Translations under genes and position numbers: made by a program
Origin: Myxococcales bacterium
GTDB lineage: Bacteria; Myxococcota_A; Polyangia; Haliangiales; Haliangiaceae
DNA length: 64,000 nt
Assembly (NCBI GenBank): GCA_016706545.1
Contig: JADJJK010000061.1
Coordinates: 4,849-68,848 of the forward strand
Reading direction: 5' to 3'
In this document: piece after piece, positions 34,979-44,325 of the stretch
How the letters are laid out: every line of letters begins with the position of its first letter
Position numbering within the stretch: position 1 is the stretch's first letter
The notes under the pieces: generated by a model
The model's input: only the letters and a program-made list of their open reading frames with translations
Databases searched by the model: none
What the model was told of the DNA's origin: nothing

Positions 34979-36309
34979 GCGGTCAGCGCGTCGCCCAGCG
35001 CGGAGATCAGCCGATCGATCTCTGCCTTCTCGGAGAAGAACGGCGGCGCGAGCTGGATGGTATCGCCGCCGTAGCGGACGTAGAAGCCCTTGTCGAGGCA
35101 CTTCATGGCCACCTCGTATGGGCGCTTGGCCGGCTCTCCGGGGGCGGCCTCCAGCGACAGGCCGGCGGCCAGACCATAGTTGCGGATGTCGAGGACGTGC
35201 TTGGCGCCCTTGAGGCTGTGGACCGCGTTCTCGAAGTGTGGCGCCAGCTCGCGCACGCGCTCGACCGCGCGATCCTTGACCAGGAGATCCAGCGCCGCGA
35301 CGCCGGCCGCACAGGCCACCGGGTGCGCCGAGTAGGTGTAGCCGTGGGCGAACTCCAGCATGTACTCGGGGCCGCCGGCGGCCATGAACGTGTCGTAGAT
35401 CTCCTTGCTGGCGATCACGACGCCCAGCGGCTGGCTGCCATTGGTGATCTGCTTGGCGCAGTTCATGATGTCCGGGGTCACGCCAAACGCCTCGGCGCCG
35501 GTGTACGCGCCGATGCGGCCAAAGCCGGTGATGACCTCGTCGAAGATGAGCAGGATGTTGTGCGCGGTACACAGCTCGCGCAGGCGCTTGAGATAGCCCA
35601 CCGGAGGCGGGATGACGCCCGCCGAGCCGGCCATGGGCTCGACGATGACCGCCGCGATGTTGGAGGCGTCGTGGAGCTGGATCTGCTTGAGCAGGTCATC
35701 GGCCAGCGCGGCGCCCTCCTGGGGCATCCCGCGCGTGAAGGCCTTGGTCTTGTCGTAGAGCGCCATCTGCGTGTGCGGCAGGTGATCGGCCTCCAGGGTC
35801 TGGCCGTACACCTTGCGGTTGCCGACGATGCCGCCGACGGAGATGCCGCCGAAGTTGACGCCGTGGTAGCCCTTCTCACGGCCGATGAGCCGGGTCTTGG
35901 TGCCCTGGCCCTTGGCGCGCCAGTACGCGCGCGCCATCTTGAGCGAGGTGTCCGCAGACTCCGAGCCCGAGCCGGTGAAGAACACGTAGTCGAGCCCAGC
36001 GGGGGTCAGCTCCTTGATCTTGTTGGCCAGCGCGAACGAGTGCGGGTGGCCATACTGAAACGCGGGGGCGTAGTCGAGCGAGCCCGCGGTCCCAGCGATC
36101 GCCTCCGCGATCTCCCGCCGCCCGTGGCCGAGCCCCGAGCACCAGAGGCCCGAGAGGCCGTCGAAGATCTTCTTGCCATCTGCGTCGAGGTAGTACGAGC
36201 CCTCGGCGCCGACGATCATGCGCGGGTGCGCCTTGAACTGGCGGTTGCCGGTGAAGGCCATCCAGTGAGCATCGAGCCACGCAGCATCCGTGCGAACAGG
36301 TTCAGTCAT
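34969..36309 (-). CDS. Beta-alanine--pyruvate aminotransferase (omega-amino acid transaminase)
   Basis: 446 aa from ATG 36309, class III PLP aminotransferase. GLWCSGLGHGRREIAEAI (54-71) and DYAPAFQYGHP (79-89) are typical of beta-alanine:pyruvate transaminases. VIVEPMAGSAGVIPPP (221-236), IFDEVITGFGR (255-265) and the PLP Lys286 in NCAKQITNGSQPLG complete the active site. It converts beta-alanine to malonate semialdehyde, linking ureidopropionase (31443-32309) to MmsA (28338-29837). A second ATG three codons upstream is possible. It is transcribed away from manC. Confidence 0.93.
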   Translation of the reverse strand: MTEPVRTDAAWLDAHWMAFTGNRQFKAHPRMIVGAEGSYYLDADGKKIFDGLSGLWCSGLGHGRREIAEAIAGTAGSLDYAPAFQYGHPHSFALANKIKELTPAGLDYVFFTGSGSESADTSLKMARAYWRAKGQGTKTRLIGREKGYHGVNFGGISVGGIVGNRKVYGQTLEADHLPHTQMALYDKTKAFTRGMPQEGAALADDLLKQIQLHDASNIAAVIVEPMAGSAGVIPPPVGYLKRLRELCTAHNILLIFDEVITGFGRIGAYTGAEAFGVTPDIMNCAKQITNGSQPLGVVIASKEIYDTFMAAGGPEYMLEFAHGYTYSAHPVACAAGVAALDLLVKDRAVERVRELAPHFENAVHSLKGAKHVLDIRNYGLAAGLSLEAAPGEPAKRPYEVAMKCLDKGFYVRYGGDTIQLAPPFFSEKAEIDRLISALGDALTATA

Positions 36310-36513
36310 GATCAGCATCTCCGTCTTCGGCGCCACCGCGGCGAGGGCCCCTGAGGCCATGAAGCTATCCGGGCCTCGCGCGGCGTGCAATGGGGAAGGC
36401 CCCAGCGCGCAGACTCGGCGCGCTGAGCCAACAGTGTGCGGTGGATCTCGCGCTGGAGAGCTGCGCCAGACGCTGGATTGCGCCGCCGCACTGACTGTGG
36501 GATACCCGCCGCG

Positions 36514-38052
36514 ATGTTCGCGCCTTCGCCCTTGGAGCCGCATCCCGCGACGGTGCGGGTGCAGCCTGTGATCCTGTCCGGCGGCTTCGGCGCCCGGCTG
36601 TGGCCGCTGTCGCGCGAGACCTTGCCCAAGCAGTTCCTGCGGCTCACCGGCGAGAGGTCCTTGCTGCAAGCCACGCTGGCGCGCCTCGCGGAGATGTCGG
36701 CGGTGGCCCCGGGGCTCGCGCTGGAGGCGCCGCTCATCGTCAGCAACGTGGCGCACCGCTTCTTGATCGACGAGCAGCTCGAGGGCGCCAGCGCAGAGAT
36801 CATCGCGGAGCCGGTGAGCCGAAACACCGCCCCTGCGCTGACCTTGGCGGCGCTGGCGGCGCTGGCGCGCGGACCGGGCGACTGCGTGCTGGTGGTCTCG
36901 CCGTCAGACCATCACGTCGTGGACGCATCGGCGTTCGCGCGGACCCTCGCGGCGGCGGTGACGCTGGCCGAGCGCGGCGCGGTGGTGACCCTGGGCATCA
37001 CGCCGACGCGCGCCGAGACCGGCTATGGCTACATCCGACGCGGCGCGGCGGTGAATGAACACGTGGCAGAACACGTGGCAAACAGCGTGCCAGCGTGCGC
37101 GGCGTTTCGCGTCGCGCAGTTCACCGAGAAGCCGGACGCGGCCACCGCGGCGGGGTTTCTGGCGTCGGGCGAGTACCTGTGGAACAGCGGGGTCTTCATC
37201 CTGCGTGCCTCGCGCTGGCTGGAGCTGATCGGCCAGTTCGCGCCGCAGATCGAGCGGGCCTGTCGCGCCGCGCTCGACGGCGGCCGGGTGGCGGCGGGGT
37301 CCTCACCAGCGGTGCGCACCGTGCTGCCGGAGCCGGAGGCGTTCGCCCAGAGCCCCAGCGACTCCATCGACTACGCGGTCATGGAGAAGGCGGTGGCGCA
37401 GGGCGGCGACGTCGTGGTCTTGCCCTTCACCGCGGGCTGGTCGGATGTCGGCGACTTCTCCGCGCTCGCCGAGGTCAGCGAGCTCGACGCGAACCACAAC
37501 CTGGTCCGCGGCGAGGTGGTCACGGTGGACACCAAGGACTCCGTGCTGATGGCGCAGCAGCGGCTCGTGGCGGTGCTGGGCATGAGCGAGGTCGTGGTGG
37601 TGGAGACTGGCGACGCCGTGCTGGTCGCGCATCGCAGCCGCAGCCAGGAGCTGCGGCGCATGGTGCAGGCGCTCAAGGACCGCGACCGACCGGAGACCGT
37701 CCACCCGCCGCTGGCCAACCGCCCGTGGGGCCAGTTCGAGACGCTGGCGCTGGGCGGCAGCTACCGGGTCAAGCGGCTGATCGTCAAGCCGGGCGAGCAC
37801 CTGTCGCTGCAGCTCCACCACCACCGCGCCGAGCACTGGGTGGTAGTGCGCGGGCGCGCGCACATCACGCGCGGCACCGAGACCTTCGAGCTGGGCGAGA
37901 ACCAGTCCACGTACATCCCGCTCGGCGTCAAGCACCGGATCGCCAACCTGGGCACGGAGCCGCTGGAGATCATCGAGGTGCAGTGTGGCACCTACGTCGG
38001 CGAGGACGACATCGTGCGCTTCGAGGACAAGTACGACCGGGTAACCAAGTAG
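36514..38052 (+). CDS. manC: Mannose-1-phosphate guanylyltransferase / mannose-6-phosphate isomerase
   Basis: 512 aa from ATG 36514. The N-terminal guanylyltransferase domain has VILSGGFGARLWPLSRE (19-35) with LPKQF and the sugar-binding FTEKPD, plus YLWNSGVFI and WSDVGDFSAL. The C-terminal cupin domain (about 398-505) is the type II phosphomannose isomerase: RPWGQFETL, LSLQLHHHRAEHW (metal-binding His cluster) and ITRGTETFELGENQSTYIP. It supplies GDP-mannose for surface polysaccharide. It stands at the head of the sugar region, 34 bases before the next membrane protein gene. Confidence 0.94.
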   Translation: MFAPSPLEPHPATVRVQPVILSGGFGARLWPLSRETLPKQFLRLTGERSLLQATLARLAEMSAVAPGLALEAPLIVSNVAHRFLIDEQLEGASAEIIAEPVSRNTAPALTLAALAALARGPGDCVLVVSPSDHHVVDASAFARTLAAAVTLAERGAVVTLGITPTRAETGYGYIRRGAAVNEHVAEHVANSVPACAAFRVAQFTEKPDAATAAGFLASGEYLWNSGVFILRASRWLELIGQFAPQIERACRAALDGGRVAAGSSPAVRTVLPEPEAFAQSPSDSIDYAVMEKAVAQGGDVVVLPFTAGWSDVGDFSALAEVSELDANHNLVRGEVVTVDTKDSVLMAQQRLVAVLGMSEVVVVETGDAVLVAHRSRSQELRRMVQALKDRDRPETVHPPLANRPWGQFETLALGGSYRVKRLIVKPGEHLSLQLHHHRAEHWVVVRGRAHITRGTETFELGENQSTYIPLGVKHRIANLGTEPLEIIEVQCGTYVGEDDIVRFEDKYDRVTK

Positions 38053-38086
38053 CCCGGGCCGGACGACACGAACAGGGGAGCCCTCG

Positions 38087-40603
38087 ATGTCTGCTGAACC
38101 AGAGTCTCCTTCTGCCGACGCCTCGCCGAACGCGCCGGGCAACGCACAGGCCAGCGCGCCGAACGCGCCGGCCAGCGCCGTCGGCGACCGCCGCCCATCA
38201 GGCATAGGCCGCGCCGCGAGGTCCCTCGCCGGGTGGCTGGGGCAGCCGGCCGGCAGGTGGCACCAGCGGATCGTCCTGGCGCTGCTCCTCGTCACCGCGA
38301 TCGCGGTCTTCGCGCTGTTTGACCCGGCGATGCCCGGCGTCAAGCTCGACGAGGCCTGGGCGATCGGCATGAACCAGGCGCTGGCCCAGGGCCTGGTGTT
38401 TGGCCGCGACATCGTGTTCACGTTTGGGCCGTACGCCTCGGTGTTCTCCGAGGCGTACCACCCGGCTACCGACGCGCTGACGCTGCTCGCCTGCGTCCAC
38501 CTGGCGCTGTGCTTCTGGGCGGCGCTGGCCTACCTGTGCCGGGACGCCAAGGCGTTCTTTCCCTGGCTCATGCTGCTCCTCCTGGGCGGGCTCTTGCCCA
38601 ACCGGGACGCGCGAGATTCCTTGCTGATGGGGATCCCGCTGGTGGTGGGGCTCGCGGCCTTCAAGGCGGCTAGCACGGACAAGGATCGCGGCGGACGCCC
38701 GGGGCTCGCGCTGGCCCTGGCGTTCTCCTCGTTTGGGCTCTTGCCCCAGGTCAAGGGCTCCATGCTGGTCGGCTGCGCGATGATCGGCGCGCTGGCGGTG
38801 GGCATGCTGGCGCTGCAGCGACGCTGGCGCCTGGTCGCCGCGGTGGTGCTGTCGCCGCTCGTGACCTCGGCGGTGTTCTGGCTGCTGGCGGGCCAGCCGC
38901 TGACCGCGCTCCCGGCCTATCTGGCCTCGCTCTTGCCGGTGATCTTCGGCTACGCGGAGGCGATGGCGTTCACCGGGGATCGCCTCGAGATCATCCTCTA
39001 CTTCGCCGCGTGTACCCTCCTGCTCGTCGGCCTGATCTTCGAGCGCAGCGCGACCGGGCGCCTCAAGCTGCTGCTCATCGGCATCTTCCTCGCGTTCCTG
39101 TTTCTGGCCTTCAAGGCGTCGTTCGTGCGCCATGACAGCCACGCGCTCATCGCCGCGCAGTCGCTGCTCTTGGCCGCGCTGCTCATCGGGGGAGTCCTGC
39201 GATCGTGGATGTCCCCGGTGATCGCGGTGGCGGCGTGCGTGGCCTGGGGCTACACTGACCAGCGTATTCTCAAGACCTCGCCCACGACCGTGGTCGACAA
39301 CCTGGCCCGGACGTATCAGCGCTGGCGCGCCGTGCCCTTGCGCCTGACCAGCGCCTGGCCGGAGCCACGGTTCCAGGAACACCTGGCGTATATCCGCTCC
39401 CAGTCCGATGTCCCGGCCTTGCCCGGCAAGACCGACGTCTACTCGTGCGGGCAGACGCTGCTCATCGCCTCTGGCAACGCCTGGTCCCCGCGGCCGGTCT
39501 TCCAGAGCTACGCGGCGTACAACGACGTGCTCGGGCAGAAGAACCTGGCCCACCTGCGCTCGGCCGCGGCGCCGGACAACGTGCTGTTCCGCATCGAGTC
39601 CATCGACCGGCGCCTCCCCTCTGGCGATGACAGCGCGAGCTGGCCTATTTTCCTGACGCAGTACCAGCCGGTGTCGTACCTGGCGAAGTCCGAGTTCGTG
39701 GTGCTGCAGCGGCGGCCAGCGCCTGCCCCGGTCTTGACCACCATCTCGGAGACCACGCACCGCATCGGCGGCCTGGTCAAGATCCCCGCCGGCGCCGGGC
39801 CGCTGGTGTTCGCGGAGATCGACCTGCGTCCGAGCCTGTGGGGCAAGCTCCTGGGCGCCGTCTACAAGCCGGGCGATCTGATCATCACCTTTCACTTCGA
39901 CAACGCGCAGACCACGAGCTATCGCTTCGTGCCGAGCATGGGCCGGCTGGGCCTGCCGGTGTCGCCGCTGGTTTTGTCCACCGACGACTTCCTGTCGCTG
40001 TACTCGGGCACGAGCTACCTGAACGCCCACCGGGTGATCGCGTTTCGCATCACCGCCTCCGGTAGCAAGCGGCCGTGGCAGAGCCCGTTTCGCGTCACGC
40101 TGCGGACCCTCGACGCGCCGCCTGCGCTCACCGCCCAGCAGTTCCACGCGCTCTTGCCGGGCGCGCCGCAGCTAGCAGCGGCCACGCCGGTGGCCGCCGA
40201 CCGGGCGCTCGCCACCGCCGCCAGGTGCGAGGGCGTGCTCGACTCCATCAACGGCTATCCCTCTCCGCCGCACGAGCTCGCCGCCTCCGGCTTGCTCAAC
40301 GTCTCCGGCTGGACCGCGCGCTCGGTCAAGGACGCGAGCCTTCCAGACGCGGTGCTCTTGACCCTCACCGACGCGCAGGGCCAGCGCCGCCTCTTTCCGA
40401 CCCGCCGCGTGAAGCGGCCGGACGTCGCCAAGTACTTCGCAGATCCGCGGCTCGAGGACACCGGCTACGCGAGCACCTTCGATGTGTCCGCGCTCGAGGG
40501 CACCTACACGCTGGGGCTGGCGTTCGCGCAGGGCGATCAGCTCGAGCTGTGCTCGGAGTTCACGTACACGCTGCTGCTGAAGGCTCACCCGGGCGTCCGT
40601 TGA
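38087..40603 (+). CDS. Large membrane protein, probable glycosyltransferase-like
   Basis: 838 aa, GGGGAG before the ATG. The N-terminal 55 residues are Ala/Pro/Ser-rich and cytoplasmic-looking; about 11 transmembrane helices fill 60-420, starting IVLALLLVTAIAVFALF and including a LLLLGGLLPNRDARDS loop. The conserved-looking acidic motif VKLDEAW comes early in the first outer loop, as in GT-C enzymes. The remaining 400 residues are extracytoplasmic and beta-rich, with no recognised domain. The context (manC upstream) suggests transfer or assembly of a mannose-containing glycan, which is inference. Confidence 0.68.
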   Translation: MSAEPESPSADASPNAPGNAQASAPNAPASAVGDRRPSGIGRAARSLAGWLGQPAGRWHQRIVLALLLVTAIAVFALFDPAMPGVKLDEAWAIGMNQALAQGLVFGRDIVFTFGPYASVFSEAYHPATDALTLLACVHLALCFWAALAYLCRDAKAFFPWLMLLLLGGLLPNRDARDSLLMGIPLVVGLAAFKAASTDKDRGGRPGLALALAFSSFGLLPQVKGSMLVGCAMIGALAVGMLALQRRWRLVAAVVLSPLVTSAVFWLLAGQPLTALPAYLASLLPVIFGYAEAMAFTGDRLEIILYFAACTLLLVGLIFERSATGRLKLLLIGIFLAFLFLAFKASFVRHDSHALIAAQSLLLAALLIGGVLRSWMSPVIAVAACVAWGYTDQRILKTSPTTVVDNLARTYQRWRAVPLRLTSAWPEPRFQEHLAYIRSQSDVPALPGKTDVYSCGQTLLIASGNAWSPRPVFQSYAAYNDVLGQKNLAHLRSAAAPDNVLFRIESIDRRLPSGDDSASWPIFLTQYQPVSYLAKSEFVVLQRRPAPAPVLTTISETTHRIGGLVKIPAGAGPLVFAEIDLRPSLWGKLLGAVYKPGDLIITFHFDNAQTTSYRFVPSMGRLGLPVSPLVLSTDDFLSLYSGTSYLNAHRVIAFRITASGSKRPWQSPFRVTLRTLDAPPALTAQQFHALLPGAPQLAAATPVAADRALATAARCEGVLDSINGYPSPPHELAASGLLNVSGWTARSVKDASLPDAVLLTLTDAQGQRRLFPTRRVKRPDVAKYFADPRLEDTGYASTFDVSALEGTYTLGLAFAQGDQLELCSEFTYTLLLKAHPGVR

Positions 40604-40631
40604 CGCGCGGCGCGCGAGCCAAGGCCCAAGG

Positions 40632-41228
40632 TCAGCGGCCAAAGAGCCCCAGCGAGAAGCCGCGCAGCTCGGCCAGGGCCAGCGCCGCCAGGTGGAGCTG
40701 GTGGCCAAAGCTACCGTCGAGGATGCGGGCACGTAGCTCGTCGATGGACACCAGGGTGAGCGTCACGCCGCGCTCGGGGACAAAGCCGCGCTCGGGCTCG
40801 GCCGCCTGCACCGCGAAGGCGTGGATGCGGTTCTCGAGCCGCCCGGTATCCGGAAAGCCGGCGCCGAGCGCTTGCACGGTGAGCGCCCGTAGCCCGGCCT
40901 CCTCGCGTAGCTCGCGGCGACAGCACGCCTCGGGAGACTCGCCAGGCTCGAGCAGCCCGCCAGGGAGCTCCCAGGTGTAGGCGCCCACCGCGGGGCGAAA
41001 TTGCCGCACCAGCGGGACCTTCTTCGACGGTGTGAGCGCGACAATCGTCACATAGTCGGCCTGGGCCAGGCTGTGATATCGCTCGACCGCGTGCGCCGCG
41101 CCAGGCTCGGCGCCGGGCGCTGGCGCTCGTTCGACCTCGACGTCGTTCTCCACCAGCCGCACCCAGGGCGACAACGGGGTTTCCTTGCGACGAACGATCC
41201 GGGCCACGCGCGCCCTAAGCTGCGGCAT
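40632..41228 (-). CDS. Nudix hydrolase (ADP-ribose pyrophosphatase-like)
   Basis: 198 aa from ATG 41228. The Nudix box spans residues 91-113 and is complete, with Gly91, the Glu in EPGES, and RELREEAGL. The preceding WELPGG and VPLVRQFRPAVG are typical of the ADP-sugar pyrophosphatase group (NudF-like). It would hydrolyse ADP-ribose or ADP/GDP-sugars. Placed convergently with the membrane protein and divergently from the sugar operon, it could police nucleotide-sugar levels, but this is not shown. Confidence 0.88.
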   Translation of the reverse strand: MPQLRARVARIVRRKETPLSPWVRLVENDVEVERAPAPGAEPGAAHAVERYHSLAQADYVTIVALTPSKKVPLVRQFRPAVGAYTWELPGGLLEPGESPEACCRRELREEAGLRALTVQALGAGFPDTGRLENRIHAFAVQAAEPERGFVPERGVTLTLVSIDELRARILDGSFGHQLHLAALALAELRGFSLGLFGR

Positions 41229-41286
41229 GGCGCGGTGGATTGCAATCGCCCGTGACCGAACGCACCACAAGCATCACCCCTCCTGC

Positions 41287-41315
41287 TTGACCCACCGCGG
41301 CGACTTTGCTACGTT
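41287..41315 (+). promoter_or_regulatory. Candidate promoter of the sugar operon
   Basis: TTGACC (41287-41292), a 17-base spacer and TACGTT (41310-41315), followed by a ribosome site AAGG (41331-41334) before ATG 41346. The -35 box matches the consensus at five of six bases. Confidence 0.5.
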
Positions 41316-41345
41316 CGCCGGCCAAAAACTAAGGTAGCGAAATCA

Positions 41346-42557
41346 ATGGGAAAATCCGCCGCGCATGACGTCTGTATCGTGGGAGGTGCGGGGCACGTGG
41401 GCGCCCCCTTGGCGCTCGTGTTTGCCAAGCACGGATACCGCACGTTGATCTACGACCTCAACGCGACGGCGCTCGATACGCTGGCGCAGGGGCGGATGCC
41501 GTTTCTGGAAGAGGGCGGCGAGGAGCTGCTGCGCGAGGTCCTGCCGACTGGCCGGCTGAGCATGACCTCGAAGGTCTCCGATCTGGCCAACGTGCCGCTG
41601 ATCGTCCTCACCATCGGCACGCCCATCGACGAGTTCCACAACCCGATGCTGCGGGTGGTGTTCGATTGCCTCGATGGGCTCCTGCCCTACCTCGACGACT
41701 CGCAGACGCTGATCTTGCGCTCCACGGTGTTCCCAGGCGTCACCGAGCACGTGCAGCGATACCTCGAGCAGCGCGGCAAGAAGACGATGGTCGCGTTCTG
41801 CCCGGAGCGCGTGGTGCAAGGCCACTCGCTGCGCGAGCTGCAGACGTTGCCGCAGATCGTCAGCGGCACCTCGCCCGCGGCCGAGGACATCGCGGCCAAG
41901 CTGTTCTCCTCGATCGCGCCCAAGATCGTGCGCATGCTGACCAAGGAGGCGGAGTTCGCCAAGCTGTTTAGCAACGCCTATCGCTACATCCAGTTCGCGG
42001 CCACCAACCAGTTCTACATGATGGTGGAGGGCGCCGGCCTCGACTACCACCGCCTGCTCGAGGGCCTAAAGGACGACTACCCGCGGGCGCGCGATCTGCC
42101 GACCCCGGGGCTGTCCGCCGGGCCGTGCCTGCACAAGGACACGCTGCAGCTCGCGGCGTTCGCCAACAACCAGTTTGGCCTTGGCTACGCGGCGATGCAG
42201 GTCAACGAAGGCCTGCCGCAGTTCATGGTCAGCCAGCTCGCCAAGCGACACCCGCTGCAGGAGCTGACCGTGGGCATGCTGGGCATGGCCTTCAAGTCCG
42301 ACAGTGACGACATCCGCTCTTCGCTGAGCTACAAGCTCAAGAAGCTGCTACGGGTGGCCGCTCGTCAGGTCTTGACCACGGATCCCTTCGTCAAGAATGA
42401 TCCGGACCTGCTGCCGTTCGACGAGGTGGTGTCGCGCAGCGACGTGCTGGTGCTGTGCGTGCCCCACACCGCGTACAAGTCGATCGACCTGGGCGACAAG
42501 CCGGTGTTCGATATCTGGAACATCTACCAGAAGAAGACGGCGCGGAACGCCCCCTGA
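41346..42557 (+). CDS. Nucleotide-sugar dehydrogenase (UDP-ManNAc / UDP-Glc dehydrogenase family)
   Basis: 403 aa. Rossmann motif IVGGAGHVGAPLA (11-23); TIGTPIDE (89-96); catalytic Cys261 in GPCLHKDT; the C-terminal UDP-binding domain has MAFKSDSDDIRSS. The pattern is nearer to WecC-like UDP-N-acetylmannosaminuronate dehydrogenases than to Ugd. It oxidises C6 of a nucleotide sugar to the uronic acid in two NAD steps. It is first in a six-gene operon whose junctions overlap or touch; its stop TGA shares a base with the next ATG (TGATG). Confidence 0.9.
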   Translation: MGKSAAHDVCIVGGAGHVGAPLALVFAKHGYRTLIYDLNATALDTLAQGRMPFLEEGGEELLREVLPTGRLSMTSKVSDLANVPLIVLTIGTPIDEFHNPMLRVVFDCLDGLLPYLDDSQTLILRSTVFPGVTEHVQRYLEQRGKKTMVAFCPERVVQGHSLRELQTLPQIVSGTSPAAEDIAAKLFSSIAPKIVRMLTKEAEFAKLFSNAYRYIQFAATNQFYMMVEGAGLDYHRLLEGLKDDYPRARDLPTPGLSAGPCLHKDTLQLAAFANNQFGLGYAAMQVNEGLPQFMVSQLAKRHPLQELTVGMLGMAFKSDSDDIRSSLSYKLKKLLRVAARQVLTTDPFVKNDPDLLPFDEVVSRSDVLVLCVPHTAYKSIDLGDKPVFDIWNIYQKKTARNAP

Positions 42558-43597
42558 TGTCGGCGACGTCTGCACTCCGGGTAGCGGTCATCGGCGGCGG
42601 CTTCGGCCAGCAGGTCCACGTTCCGGCCTTTCGGCAGGACGCGCGCGCCAGCGTGGCGCTGCTGTGCATGTCGACGGAGGCCCGCGCTCGCGAGGTGGCG
42701 TCCCGGCTGGGTGTGCCGCGCGCGTCCGGCTCCTGGGCGGCGGTGGTCGAGGATCCCGCCATCGACATCGTGACCATCAGCGTGCCGCCCGCGCTGCAGG
42801 CCGAGATCGCCCTGGCCGCGGTGACCCGCGGCAAGCACGTGTTCCTGGAGAAGCCGGTGGCGATGACCGCCGAGCAAGCGCGACCGCTGGCCCAGGCGCT
42901 GGCCGCCAACCCGGCCGTGGTGTGCGCGGTGGACTTCGAGTTCCGCGAGCTGGCGGCGTGGCAGCGCGCGCGCCAGCTCCTGGCCGAGGGCGCGATCGGC
43001 AAGCTCCGTCACGTCTACCTCAACTGGCGCGCCGAGACGTTCGCGTACCGCGATCTGTCGCGCAAGAGCTGGAAGCGCGAGCGCGAGGCCGGCGGCGGCA
43101 CGCTGAACCTGTTCGTCGCGCACTCGGTCGACCTGGTGGCCTGGATGCTGGCGCCGATCGCGCGGGTGGCCGGGCGGCTGACCCGACCGGCGCCAGACGC
43201 GGCGGAGTCCCGGGTGGATGCGTGGCTGGCGCTGGCCGACGGCACGCCGGTCACCCTGGCGGTGGCCGCCGACGCCACCGGGGCCAGCGAGCACCGGATG
43301 GAGTTTTATGGCGACGACGGCGCGATGGTGCTCGACAACCGCGGCGGCGACTATGCCGCCGGGTTCTCGCTCACCGTGAGCCGGCGCGGGCAGCCGCCAG
43401 CCCAGGTGGAGCTGCCGGTCGCCGAGCCTGGCGACGGGCGGGTGCTGGCGGTGGCGAGCCTGGTGCGCCGCTTCCTCGATGCAACCGGCGGCGGTGCCAG
43501 CGTGTCTCCTGGGCTCGCCGACGGCCTGGCCGCGCAGCGAGCCCTCGATGCCTTGCGTGAGGCAGACCGGACAGGAACATGGCAGAGCCTCTCCTAG
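42557..43597 (+). CDS. Gfo/Idh/MocA-family sugar oxidoreductase
   Basis: 346 aa. NAD-binding VAVIGGGFGQQVHVPAF (9-25), then the EKPVA motif (98-102) with its Lys, typical of glucose-fructose oxidoreductase-like enzymes. The C-terminal domain has WKREREAGGGTLNLFVAHSVD, which carries the usual Gly-Gly-x-Asn/H-x-x-D pattern. In sugar operons with a nucleotide-sugar dehydrogenase, such proteins often make 3-keto or 2-keto sugars (WlbA-type chemistry). The exact reaction here is unknown. The gene overlaps its successor by 19 bases. Confidence 0.88.
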   Translation: MSATSALRVAVIGGGFGQQVHVPAFRQDARASVALLCMSTEARAREVASRLGVPRASGSWAAVVEDPAIDIVTISVPPALQAEIALAAVTRGKHVFLEKPVAMTAEQARPLAQALAANPAVVCAVDFEFRELAAWQRARQLLAEGAIGKLRHVYLNWRAETFAYRDLSRKSWKREREAGGGTLNLFVAHSVDLVAWMLAPIARVAGRLTRPAPDAAESRVDAWLALADGTPVTLAVAADATGASEHRMEFYGDDGAMVLDNRGGDYAAGFSLTVSRRGQPPAQVELPVAEPGDGRVLAVASLVRRFLDATGGGASVSPGLADGLAAQRALDALREADRTGTWQSLS

Positions 43598-44325
43598 ACA
43601 TCGTGATCCCCGTCTACAACGAGGGCGCGAACATCGGCCCGGTGCTGCGGTCTCTGGCCGCGCACGTCAAGACGCCGTTTCGCGTGCTCATCTGCTACGA
43701 CCGCGACGACGACGACACCCTGCCCGCGCTGGCGCCAGCGGAGGCGGCGGGCATGCGCATCGTCCGGGTCAAGAACCGCGGCCGTGGCGCCTTTGGCGCG
43801 GTGGTCACCGGCTTCGCCGACAGCCAGGCGCCGGCGGTGCTGGTGTTCCCCGCCGACGACGACTACAACGCGCCGCGCCTGGACGCGATGGTGGCCAAGT
43901 TCGAGGAGGGCTGCGACATCGTCTGCGCCAGCCGGTTTATCCCCGGCGGCAAGATGGTGGGGTGCCCGCCGCTCAAGGCCGCCACCGTGCGCGGCTCCGC
44001 GTTCGTGCTGCACCACGTGGCGCGGCTGCCCACCCACGATCCATCCAACGGGTTTCGCTTGTTCTCGCGCAAGGTGCTGCAGGCGCTGGTGCTGGAGTCC
44101 ACCGAGGGCTTCACCTACAGCATCGAGATGCTGGTCAAGGCCCACCGGCTCGGCTGGCGCATCGGAGAGGTGCCCGTGGAGTGGCACGAGCGCAAGGCCG
44201 GCAAGAGCCGCTTCCAGGTCGTGAAGTGGCTGCCGGCGTACTTCGTCTGGTTTGCCTACGCGTTTGAAACCACTTACTTGCGGCGCGGCCCCAGCAGCGT
44301 GCCGCTGCGGGAAGCGTCCAAATGA
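43579..44325 (+). CDS. Family 2 glycosyltransferase
   Basis: 248 aa, GT-A fold without transmembrane helices. IVIPVYNEGANIG (8-20) and the metal-binding FPADDDYNAP with Asp93-Asp95. KNRGRGAFGAVVTGF and DPSNGFRLFSRKVL are typical of dolichyl-phosphate-mannose-synthase-like GT2 enzymes. It is likely to transfer a sugar to a lipid carrier or acceptor in the pathway encoded by the operon. The last codons overlap the next gene as ATGA. Confidence 0.88.
   Translation: MAEPLLDIVIPVYNEGANIGPVLRSLAAHVKTPFRVLICYDRDDDDTLPALAPAEAAGMRIVRVKNRGRGAFGAVVTGFADSQAPAVLVFPADDDYNAPRLDAMVAKFEEGCDIVCASRFIPGGKMVGCPPLKAATVRGSAFVLHHVARLPTHDPSNGFRLFSRKVLQALVLESTEGFTYSIEMLVKAHRLGWRIGEVPVEWHERKAGKSRFQVVKWLPAYFVWFAYAFETTYLRRGPSSVPLREASK

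Noticed and set aside
34216..36354. 712-codon plus-strand open frame opposite the aminotransferase and Rpn-like genes
   Set aside because: Runs across two opposite-strand genes and an intergenic repeat; no domain.
38198..40147. 649-codon minus-strand open frame opposite the membrane protein
   Set aside because: Low-complexity Arg/Gln/Glu composition; the plus-strand frame has transmembrane segments and a ribosome site.
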